17,509 nucleotides of DNA from Thermoflexales bacterium (GTDB lineage: Bacteria > Chloroflexota > Anaerolineae > B4-G1 > SLSP01), in the NCBI GenBank assembly GCA_015486785.1, contig WFQZ01000335.1, forward strand, positions 1 to 17,509, given 5' to 3'. A program made the translations under genes and the position numbers. Below are positions 8,754-15,274 of this stretch, piece by piece (position 1 is the stretch's first letter; every line of letters begins with the position of its first letter). The notes under the pieces were generated by a model. That model ran no database searches. It was given only the letters and a program-made list of their open reading frames with translations, and was not told the DNA's origin.

Positions 8754-10538
8754 ATGACCATTCGCCTATTGCCGGAAGATGTCGCCGCTCGCATTGCCGC
8801 CGGGGAAGTTGTGGAACGCCCCGCGTCGGTGGTCAAAGAGCTGGTGGAAAACAGCCTGGACGCCGGAGCGACGCGCCTGGAAATAGAAACCCGCACCGGC
8901 GGCCAATCGCTGATCCGCGTGCGCGATAATGGGCAAGGCATTCCTCAAGCTGAAGTGACTCTGGCTTTCCGCCGTCACGCCACCAGCAAACTGGAAACCG
9001 CGCAAGACCTGGAGCGCATCCGCACCCTGGGCTTCCGGGGCGAGGCCCTGGCCAGCATTGCCTCGGTCAGCCGCGTGACCTGCACCACCCGTTACACAGA
9101 GGAGTCAGTCGGCACGCGCCTGCGGCTGGAAGGCGGGAAAGTCGTCTCGCGCCAATCCCTGGGCTGGCCCCAAGGCACCGAACTGCGCATTGAGGACCTG
9201 TTCTACAACGTGCCCGCGCGGCGGAAGTTCCTGCGTGCGGCGCGGACGGAGCGCAAACACATTGACGCCTTCATCACCCGCTACGCCATCGCCTATCCCC
9301 AGATCGCCTTCTCGGTGATGCACGATGGCCGGCAGATGCTCTTGACGGCGGGCCGGGGCGATGTGCGCGAGGCGTTGTTGGCGGTATACGGCACAGACTT
9401 GGGGAACAGTTTGCTTGAAATCCCAGCCGTGTTCGCCGAGCCGGAGTTGCCCATTCAGGTGCGGGGCTACGTCGGCCCTACCACCGTCCACCGCGCGAAT
9501 CGCGGCTACATCACGCTCTTTGTCAATGGCCGCTGGATTCAAGACCTGCGCCTCACCTACGCCGTGATTCAGGCTTACCACACCTTGTTGCCCGTCAAAC
9601 GCTACCCGGTGGCTTTCGTGATCATCACTCTGCCCCCGGAGGAAGTGGATGTCAACGTTCACCCGGCCAAAACCGAGGTGCGCTTCCACAACGGCGATGA
9701 CGTGTTCCGCGCCGTACAACGCGCCGTGCGCGGCACGGTGATCGCCGAAGCTCCCGCCGCCGCCACGTGGCAAGCTCCGCCGCCGACGGCGCAACAAGTG
9801 GTGCATCAACGATTGGCCGCCCTGCGTCCCGCCTCACCGCAAGCCCCCTTGCCGGAGATCGCGCCCGCCGACCGGCCCCGACCGTCGCAGCCGCACACGG
9901 CCCCCGCCTTTGAGGCTGCCCCGCCTTCGGAAAGCGTGCCGCCGCAGGCCCGCGCCCGTCGCCTGCCGCCCTTGCGCGTGGTGGGGCAAGTCTCGACAAT
10001 GTTCATCGTTGCCGAAGGCCCCGACGGTCTCTACTTGATTGATCAACATGCCGCCCACGAGCGCATCCTCTACGAGCAAATGGTCTCCGCCTGGCGGCAA
10101 GGCGACATTCCCTCGCAAGCCTTGCTGGAGCCGGTGGTCGTTACCCTGCCCGCCGACGATGCCGCCCGTTTGGAGCCGCTCTTGCCCGCCTTGCAGACCC
10201 TGGGGATGCTCGTTGAGCCGTTCGGCGGCGCGAGTTTCCTGGTGCGCAGCCTGCCGGCTCACTGGCGTGATGCGGACCCGCAGATGCTCTTGGCCGATCT
10301 GGCGGCCAACACCGAGACCCAGGCCCCTTCGCCGGTGCGGTTGGAGCTTGAAGAGATGATCGTGCGCCGCATTTGCAAGCGGTTGGCCGTGAAAGGCGGC
10401 CAAGTTCTTTCCCGCGAGGAAATGGATCGTTTGGTGCGGGATTTGGAGCAGACGGAGAACCCGCGCACTTGCCCCCACGGACGCCCGACGATCATCCAAA
10501 TCTCGCTGGAGCAACTGGCGCACCAGTTCGGACGCTGA
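8754..10538 (+). CDS. mutL: DNA mismatch repair endonuclease MutL
   Basis: MutL couples mismatch recognition by MutS to strand incision. The N-terminal GHKL ATPase is complete: ELVEN with Glu29 and Asn33, DNGQGI at 58-63, FRRHATSKL at 72-80 and GFRGEALASIASVS at 93-106. The NVHPAKTEVRF segment at 301-311 closes the transducer domain. A linker rich in Pro and Ala spans about 332-400. The C-terminal dimerisation domain has the metal-dependent endonuclease motif DQHAAHERILYE at 430-441, plus Cys541 and CPHGRP at 573-578. It is therefore the endonuclease type found in bacteria without MutH, not the E. coli type. The length of 594 is normal. The start is supported by homology (the chain begins MTIRLLPEDVAARIAAGEV) and by the adjacent promoter. 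Confidence 0.97.
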   Translation: MTIRLLPEDVAARIAAGEVVERPASVVKELVENSLDAGATRLEIETRTGGQSLIRVRDNGQGIPQAEVTLAFRRHATSKLETAQDLERIRTLGFRGEALASIASVSRVTCTTRYTEESVGTRLRLEGGKVVSRQSLGWPQGTELRIEDLFYNVPARRKFLRAARTERKHIDAFITRYAIAYPQIAFSVMHDGRQMLLTAGRGDVREALLAVYGTDLGNSLLEIPAVFAEPELPIQVRGYVGPTTVHRANRGYITLFVNGRWIQDLRLTYAVIQAYHTLLPVKRYPVAFVIITLPPEEVDVNVHPAKTEVRFHNGDDVFRAVQRAVRGTVIAEAPAAATWQAPPPTAQQVVHQRLAALRPASPQAPLPEIAPADRPRPSQPHTAPAFEAAPPSESVPPQARARRLPPLRVVGQVSTMFIVAEGPDGLYLIDQHAAHERILYEQMVSAWRQGDIPSQALLEPVVVTLPADDAARLEPLLPALQTLGMLVEPFGGASFLVRSLPAHWRDADPQMLLADLAANTETQAPSPVRLELEEMIVRRICKRLAVKGGQVLSREEMDRLVRDLEQTENPRTCPHGRPTIIQISLEQLAHQFGR

Positions 10539-10539
10539 C

Positions 10540-11484
10540 ATGCCTCCGCTCCTTTCGGTGATCATCGTCAACTGGAATGTGCGCGAGTTGCTGCGCCGCA
10601 CCGTGGCCTCGGTGCAAAAATCCTGGGGCGCACGGGACGGCCTGGAGATCATCGTGGTGGACAATGCCTCGCACGATGGCAGCGTGGCGATGTTGCGAGC
10701 CTCGTTCCCCGGCGTGCGCGTGATCGCCAACTCCGATAATCGCGGCTTTACCGGCGGCAACAATCAAGGCCTGGAAGCCGCCCGTGGGACATTTCTCCTG
10801 CTGCTCAACCCCGATACCGAAGTGCTGGGGGACGCGCTCCCGCGTATGGTTGCGTTTATGCAGCAGCACCCTGAGATTTCCTTGCTCGGCCCGCAGCTCT
10901 TAAACCCCGATGGCTCGGTGCAATCTTCCCGGCGTCGTTTCCCCACGATCCCCGTGCTTCTGCTGGAAAGCACTTGGCTGCAACGGTTCGCGCCGTCCGC
11001 TTGGCTGCGCCGTTACTACGCCCTGGATCGGCCCAACGATGAGCTGCAAGAGGTGGATTGGGTCACCGGCGCGGCGATGCTCACCCGCCGCCGGATCGTG
11101 GCGCAGGTTGGCGGGCTGGACGAGGGATTTTTTATGTATTCGGAGGAACTGGATTGGTGTCATCGCATCAAAGATGCCGGCGGGCGGATTGTCTACTACC
11201 CTCACGCCCAGATCATCCACCACGAGGGGAAGAGCAGTGAGCAAGTGGTGGCCGCGCGGCACATCTATTTTCAATCCAGCAAGGTGTACTACACGCGCAA
11301 GTACCACGGGCGGATGATCGCCGCCGGGCTGCGGCTGTGGCTCTTGGCGCAATACCTCTGGCAGATGGGGCTGGAGGGCGGCAAGTGGCTGCTTGGCTCA
11401 CGGCGGCCTTTGCGTTCCGCGCGGGTGCGAGCTTACGTGCAGGTGCTGCGGAGCGGACTTCGCGCTACGGGGCCGCTGGGCTGA
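10540..11484 (+). CDS. GT2-family glycosyltransferase (rhamnosyltransferase-like)
   Basis: An inverting GT-A enzyme of 314 residues. It begins LLSVIIVNWNVRELL, with VVDNASHDGSV at 39-49, NRGFTGGNNQGL at 67-78 and the DXD-equivalent LLNPDTEV at 88-95. DWVTGAAML at 173-181 and MYSEELDWCHRIKDAG at 199-214 are the acceptor and catalytic-base region typical of WbbL-like rhamnosyltransferases. The C-terminal tail (about 245-314) is basic and partly hydrophobic and may dock on the membrane. Only 1 nt separates it from the mutL stop and no clear Shine-Dalgarno is seen, so it is probably co-transcribed with and translated after mutL. Its 3' end overlaps the opposing gene by 20 bp. Confidence 0.88.
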   Translation: MPPLLSVIIVNWNVRELLRRTVASVQKSWGARDGLEIIVVDNASHDGSVAMLRASFPGVRVIANSDNRGFTGGNNQGLEAARGTFLLLLNPDTEVLGDALPRMVAFMQQHPEISLLGPQLLNPDGSVQSSRRRFPTIPVLLLESTWLQRFAPSAWLRRYYALDRPNDELQEVDWVTGAAMLTRRRIVAQVGGLDEGFFMYSEELDWCHRIKDAGGRIVYYPHAQIIHHEGKSSEQVVAARHIYFQSSKVYYTRKYHGRMIAAGLRLWLLAQYLWQMGLEGGKWLLGSRRPLRSARVRAYVQVLRSGLRATGPLG

Positions 11485-13462
11485 GCGTGCATTGAATCGC
11501 CGCCGCTTCTGTGCCGGGGGATTCCCAAAATCCCTGCGGGGCGGTGCGATTTAGCCACTCGCGCGCCGGTTGTACCACCAGCAAGCTCCCGTCCGGCGCG
11601 ATGCGGAACCAGTACCGCCATTCCACGGCCTCGTAATCGTCCAAGCTCTCACGTTCGCTGAAGATGCCCCCGACGTTCAACAAAGCCTCGTCCGTCAGCC
11701 CCGGCAAGACCGACAGTTGCCGCCGAGCGTCCCCCTCAAAAGTCACCCCCTCGGCTGTGACGTGCCAGCGGAACGTGTAACGCTGTCCGCTCTGTGAGGC
11801 GTCATCCAGCAGCCACGCCTCGCCCGCCTGGTGATTCCACACGTAGGCGTAAACGTAGCCTCTGCCGGGGACGTTTTTCATCTCGCAGGCGATCTCAAGC
11901 TCCGCCGCGCGGCGGTAAGCATACGCCCGCAGTTCGTCGTCATACGCGCCCGTGTTGAAGTGCCAGATTTCTGCCCAACGGCGCGGCTCCCACAGCGGCC
12001 CTTGGGTGAGGAGGGACAACTTGTCGTAATATCGCGCCAAGTGCGGATCGGCGATCTGATTTGTGCCCTGTTCCAGCGTCTCCAAGTATCCCGGCGGGAT
12101 AATTCGCCCCAGATGCCCGATCCGCCACGTGGGATCGGTGACCGGAAGCCGCGCCAGCAGCGGATCGCCCAGCCCCAACAGGTCAACCACATGCACGGAC
12201 GGGCCGGCAAAGTACCCGTAGAACCCCACCGAGCCGAGTACCGCGATCCGTTTCCCGGCGGCGCGAGCTTGTCGCCCGGCCATCGCCCAATCGTGATCCG
12301 GTAAGGGCACGTGGCGGCGGAATCTTTCCAGCAAGCCGGTGTTGTGGTAGTAGTTGGCTCGTTCGTCGCAGATGCCGCGCCCCACCACCCAGCGGGGATC
12401 GGACTCTGCTGAAGTTGCTCCGCCGGAGCGCAACGGGGCATACGGCGCGGAAAGTCCCAGGCTCGCCAGGAGCAGCCACAACGCCGCCGCTCCGGATACG
12501 CGCAGCCGGGGGAGCGACGGCCAGCGACTGGTCACCAGAGCCATCACCGCCGCCACCAAGGGCGCAGTCAAAAACCGCCCGCTCATAAAATCGCCGCCGA
12601 TGTACACCACGTAGGCCACGCTCAAGGCGAGTCCCGCGCTTATCGGCCACCTGCGCCATTGGCGCGTGACGAACGGGGCCAGGAATCCCGCCGTGATGCT
12701 CGTCAGCGTCACCGGATCAACCTGCGCCGAGTTCCGCAGATAGTCCCATCCGGCACGCAGCAACGTCGCCCGCGAGATGAGGCCGGTATTCAGTTTGGCG
12801 TAAGCCGTGTTGGGGAACGGGAATCCGTAGTAGAACAGCGAGAACGCCTCCCACAGCCAAAACGGCGTGCTTCCCAGCAAGTACGCCCGCAAGGCGGATT
12901 TTTTATCCGCCTGCTGCCAGAACGCCCAGGCCAGCGGCGGCAGGTAGAGCAAAGCCGTGTCCATCCGGTTCACGACGCCCAGCGAGGCCAGCAACGCGAG
13001 GCGGAAGCAACGTTGCGTGCTCTGCTCGGCGGCGTAGACGCTGAAAAACAGCACCAACAGCAGCGTGGTCAGCGGATTTTCCAGCCCCGAAGTGGCATAG
13101 TCCACGGCGGCCTTGGAAAGGATGAATACCGTCAGCCCCAGCGCCGCCGTCCAGGTATCTCGCGCCCCGTAGCGCACCATCAAGGCCACCGCGAGCAGAG
13201 AGATGCTCAGCGAGAGGATCAAGCTGGTGAAGTAGATTTCGTGGGTCGCCCAGGCGCAAGCTGAAAGCAGCAGCATCCACAGGGGATGGGTGTAAGTCTG
13301 CACCCGCTCTCCGACGTTCCAGGTTAGCCCGTAGCCGTGGATGAAGTTATCCACGGTGCGGAAGGTGATGTACGCATCATCCGAAAGCCAGGCGTTGCGT
13401 ACCGCCAGCACGGCGAACAATCCGCCCAGACCCCAGAGTATCCATAATCGCTTGGTTTTCAC
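11465..13462 (-). CDS. GT-C-type membrane glycosyltransferase, AftB-like
   Basis: A large polytopic membrane protein of about 665 residues. The first helix runs near residues 6-26. It leads into an Asp pair at D28-D29 (LSDDAYITFR) in the first outer loop, the position of the catalytic acidic residue in GT-C enzymes. NFIHGYGLTWNVGERVQTYT and HPLWMLLLS follow. That segment resembles the N-terminus of mycobacterial AftB (GT89, polyprenyl-phosphate-arabinose dependent). About ten helices fill the first half, and the second half (about 380-665) looks like a soluble outer domain. I chose GTG at 13462 because an AGGAG precedes it by 8 nt. The alternative TTG at 13486 lies in the U-tract of a terminator and has no ribosome site. 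Sugar donor and acceptor are unknown; the link to AftB is tentative. Confidence 0.65.
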   Translation of the reverse strand: MKTKRLWILWGLGGLFAVLAVRNAWLSDDAYITFRTVDNFIHGYGLTWNVGERVQTYTHPLWMLLLSACAWATHEIYFTSLILSLSISLLAVALMVRYGARDTWTAALGLTVFILSKAAVDYATSGLENPLTTLLLVLFFSVYAAEQSTQRCFRLALLASLGVVNRMDTALLYLPPLAWAFWQQADKKSALRAYLLGSTPFWLWEAFSLFYYGFPFPNTAYAKLNTGLISRATLLRAGWDYLRNSAQVDPVTLTSITAGFLAPFVTRQWRRWPISAGLALSVAYVVYIGGDFMSGRFLTAPLVAAVMALVTSRWPSLPRLRVSGAAALWLLLASLGLSAPYAPLRSGGATSAESDPRWVVGRGICDERANYYHNTGLLERFRRHVPLPDHDWAMAGRQARAAGKRIAVLGSVGFYGYFAGPSVHVVDLLGLGDPLLARLPVTDPTWRIGHLGRIIPPGYLETLEQGTNQIADPHLARYYDKLSLLTQGPLWEPRRWAEIWHFNTGAYDDELRAYAYRRAAELEIACEMKNVPGRGYVYAYVWNHQAGEAWLLDDASQSGQRYTFRWHVTAEGVTFEGDARRQLSVLPGLTDEALLNVGGIFSERESLDDYEAVEWRYWFRIAPDGSLLVVQPAREWLNRTAPQGFWESPGTEAAAIQCTLSPAAP

Positions 13463-13481
13463 TTGCGCGACTCCTGCTTGG

Positions 13482-13512
13482 TTCAAAACAAAAGGACGAC
13501 CTTTGTCGTCCT
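13482..13512 (-). terminator. rho-independent terminator after the zinc-ribbon gene
   Basis: On the minus strand an 8-bp perfect stem, AGGACGAC (13512-13505) and GTCGTCCT (13500-13493), encloses an AAAG loop (13504-13501). It is followed directly by TTTGTTTTG. It lies 29 nt beyond the stop of the zinc-ribbon gene and ahead of the GT-C gene, so it should separate these two minus-strand units, or attenuate read-through into the second. Confidence 0.8.
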
Positions 13513-13541
13513 CTGTAAGCCGTGACCCGTGCCCGCCCGTT

Positions 13542-13841
13542 TTAATGTCCGCGCAAGCGCAAGCGAGCCTCCCGGCAGTATGGACAGTACGGCCCGGTGT
13601 ATTCCCGTCCGCACGTGCGGCAGATGTGAGTTTCCAGGGTTTGCTCTTCGTCCATGGAAAGCAAAATCACCGCGATCTCTTCTCCGGCGTGGCGGGATAA
13701 CCAGGCATCGAGCGAGGTCCCCCCAATCTCCCACCGGTCATTTTCGGGGTTGCGCTTCAGCACGCCTTGCAATGAGTGGCCATCCAGGCGGTAAGCTGCT
13801 GTGATCAACTCTCGCACGGAAGCCTTACGATAGGCTGGCAT
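13542..13841 (-). CDS. small hypothetical protein with C-terminal zinc ribbon
   Basis: A 99-residue soluble protein of unknown function. The C-terminal end holds a four-cysteine knuckle pair, CRTC at 74-77 and CPYC at 86-89, separated by 8 residues. This would bind one zinc ion as a short ribbon. The first 70 residues are mixed alpha/beta and include SVRELITAAYRLDGHSL and DAWLSRHAGEEIAVIL, with no motif I can name. A strong ribosome site (AGAGGAG ending 5 nt before the ATG) and its own consensus-like promoter support expression. It is monocistronic: promoter upstream, terminator downstream. Nucleic-acid or protein binding is a guess from the zinc ribbon only. Confidence 0.75.
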   Translation of the reverse strand: MPAYRKASVRELITAAYRLDGHSLQGVLKRNPENDRWEIGGTSLDAWLSRHAGEEIAVILLSMDEEQTLETHICRTCGREYTGPYCPYCREARLRLRGH

Positions 13842-13897
13842 AATGACTCCTCTTTGGTGGTTATGGTAACTGTTGGCAGTTTGAGCAATTGGCGTTG

Positions 13898-13925
13898 ATT
13901 ATAGACGAGGCCACAAGGAGAGCAA
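13898..13925 (-). promoter_or_regulatory. sigma-70-type promoter of the zinc-ribbon gene
   Basis: The minus strand reads TTGCTC (13925-13920), a 16-nt spacer and a perfect TATAAT (13903-13898). The expected transcript has a leader of roughly 50 nt before the ATG at 13841. Within the leader, at 13868-13881, a 5-bp inverted repeat (AACTG-N4-CAGTT) could be an operator or minor hairpin. Confidence 0.7.
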
Positions 13926-13935
13926 GAATTCGGGG

Positions 13936-14775
13936 TTAGCGTGCGAGCGGTTGCTCCTCCGTGGTGGTGGCCTCTTGCAATGCCGCCGCGATGGGGGCCA
14001 GTCGTTGCGGGTCTTGCCAGAGGATGATGTCCACCTGCACCGCCGCCGCGCCCAACGTCAAGCAGGTGCGGGCTTCTTCCGGCCCGCTGATGCCCCCGCA
14101 GGCGATGACCGGCAAGGGCAGCCGTGCCCACTTTGAAAGTGCCGCCAGCAGTAAGGGGTAGACCGATTCCCCGTACAGCCGCCCTTTGATGTGTCCCTCG
14201 TCGGAGGCGGCGGGCAACACCGCACGCGGTGGCGCGAAGAGCACCAGCGCATCGGCCCCGGCCTCGGCGAGCGGGGCCGCCAGATCGTCCACCTGCTCAA
14301 ACGGGATTTGCGCCAGGATCGGCAAGCCGCTCTCTCGTGCCGCGTCGAGCAAGGTTATGGCTTCCTCCCAATTGACTTCGGGCGGTAATCCCAGTTCAAT
14401 CCCCTGCACGGCGGATGTGTCCGCCAGCCGCCGCGAGGCTTGCGCCACTTCGTCCGGGGTGGTCGCCAGCAGATGTACGATGACCGGCACGGGCAAGCGT
14501 GCCCAGGCGCGGCGGTGGGTTCGCAGCACGGACTTGAGGCCCGGATTGGGCCAGCCGGTGTGCAGTACCACCGTCCGCCCGTGGGTCGAGATGCGCGGCC
14601 CGTGTGCGGCTTTCCTCGGACGCAGGCTCACCGGGTTGGTCACGAATGCCCCCAGCAAGGATACGTCCAGCCACTCCCGAGGTGCGTCCCCGAATCCGGC
14701 GACGCCGGCCGCCGGCATCAGCGGGAGGGAGATCGGCAGGCCGAATTTGTGGCGCGGCGCAAGCTCCAACATCAC
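13936..14775 (-). CDS. dihydroorotate dehydrogenase-like FMN-barrel protein, divergent
   Basis: A 279-residue TIM-barrel protein related to PyrD-type dihydroorotate dehydrogenases. Family landmarks are PAAGVAGFG (21-29), FVTNPVSLRPR (44-54) followed by HGPR, TGWPNPGL (73-80), and the FMN-phosphate elements IACGGISGPEEA (224-235) and GAAAVQVDIILWQD (242-255). True PyrD landmarks are altered. The N-x-S/C-P-N segment that carries the catalytic base and orotate contacts reads GIELGLPPE (125-133). The FMN-contacting Lys of the next strand is Gln156 in LAQIPF. The T-K-T lysine is Asn in FVTNP. It is slightly short (usual about 300). It probably binds a flavin or phosphate ligand but is unlikely to make orotate. 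A GTG start overlaps the csaA stop as GTGA; ATG at 14772 is the alternative. Confidence 0.75.
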   Translation of the reverse strand: MMLELAPRHKFGLPISLPLMPAAGVAGFGDAPREWLDVSLLGAFVTNPVSLRPRKAAHGPRISTHGRTVVLHTGWPNPGLKSVLRTHRRAWARLPVPVIVHLLATTPDEVAQASRRLADTSAVQGIELGLPPEVNWEEAITLLDAARESGLPILAQIPFEQVDDLAAPLAEAGADALVLFAPPRAVLPAASDEGHIKGRLYGESVYPLLLAALSKWARLPLPVIACGGISGPEEARTCLTLGAAAVQVDIILWQDPQRLAPIAAALQEATTTEEQPLAR

Positions 14776-15101
14776 AGCACCCGCACGCCGTTGGCCACCG
14801 GATAGGTCGGCTCCAGCAGAACCGTGCCCTCTGTTTCGCTCACCGCGCCCAGCACCAGCACCTCGGATTTGATTCCGGCGATCCGCTTGGGCGGGAAGTT
14901 GGTCACGGCCACGATCTGCTTGCCGACTAGCTCTTCCGCCGTATAGCGCTCCGTGATCTGTGCCGAACTGGTTTTTATCCCCAGAGGGCCGAAGTCAATG
15001 GTGAGCACGTAGGCCGGTTTCCGCGCCTTGGGGTTCGCCCGCGCGGCGATGATCGTGCCGGTGTGAATTTCTACTTCCAGGAATGTTTCGTAGGTGATCA
15101 T
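14772..15101 (-). CDS. csaA: CsaA-like tRNA-binding domain protein
   Basis: A 109-residue stand-alone EMAP/tRNA-binding OB-fold, the length of Bacillus CsaA. CsaA has been described as an export-related chaperone that also binds tRNA. Matching segments are EIHTGTIIAA (11-20), KTSSAQITERY (43-53) and NFPPKRIAGIKSEVLVLG (68-85), ending in PVANG. It is not fused to a methionyl-tRNA synthetase. I set the start at ATG 15101 because AAGGAGGG precedes it by 4 nt and the family begins here. A longer frame from 15149 would start upstream of the predicted transcription start. It is followed by the DHOD-like gene with a GTGA overlap, so the two form an operon. Confidence 0.9.
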   Translation of the reverse strand: MITYETFLEVEIHTGTIIAARANPKARKPAYVLTIDFGPLGIKTSSAQITERYTAEELVGKQIVAVTNFPPKRIAGIKSEVLVLGAVSETEGTVLLEPTYPVANGVRVL

Positions 15102-15137
15102 TGTGCCCTCCTTGCAAATGGCGGAAACTCCAGCGGG

Positions 15138-15146
15138 ATTGTAGCA
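15138..15146 (-). promoter_or_regulatory. extended -10 promoter of the csaA operon
   Basis: The minus strand reads TGC-TACAAT (15146-15138), an extended -10 element. No good -35 is visible 16-18 nt upstream (CAAGTT at best), which fits an extended -10 promoter. Transcription would start near 15131, about 30 nt before the ATG. The rest of the divergent gap (15147-15274) holds two ribosome-site candidates for the plus-strand gene but no promoter I can defend. Confidence 0.55.
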
Positions 15147-15274
15147 CATACGGAGCGGAGAACTTGCACGCGGGAGGTTGCGGGCGGGGCTTCCCGTTTA
15201 ACTGAATCGTAACTTCCCCGAAATCTCTAGGGAGATGATTCATGCTATGCTTAGTGCCAGATGGAGGGACGCCC

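Noticed and set aside
8157..8929. Overlapping plus-strand frames of 174 and 194 codons
   Set aside because: They are out-of-frame reads of the last GT4 gene and the start of mutL, with Pro/Arg-rich composition typical of shadow frames.
9105..10763. Long minus-strand open frames (234 and 309 codons) opposite mutL and the GT2 gene
   Set aside because: They lie antisense to a MutL with complete motifs in very GC-rich DNA, where stop codons are rare. Their translations show no recognisable domain.
11831..13264. Plus-strand open frames of 157 and 201 codons opposite the GT-C gene
   Set aside because: The minus-strand frame has membrane helices and a conserved Asp-pair segment. The plus-strand reads are rich in Arg and Gln with no domain.
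15102..15149. Sixteen-codon N-terminal extension of the csaA-like protein
   Set aside because: It would lie upstream of the predicted transcription start. The strong AAGGAGGG site and the family N-terminus both point to ATG 15101.
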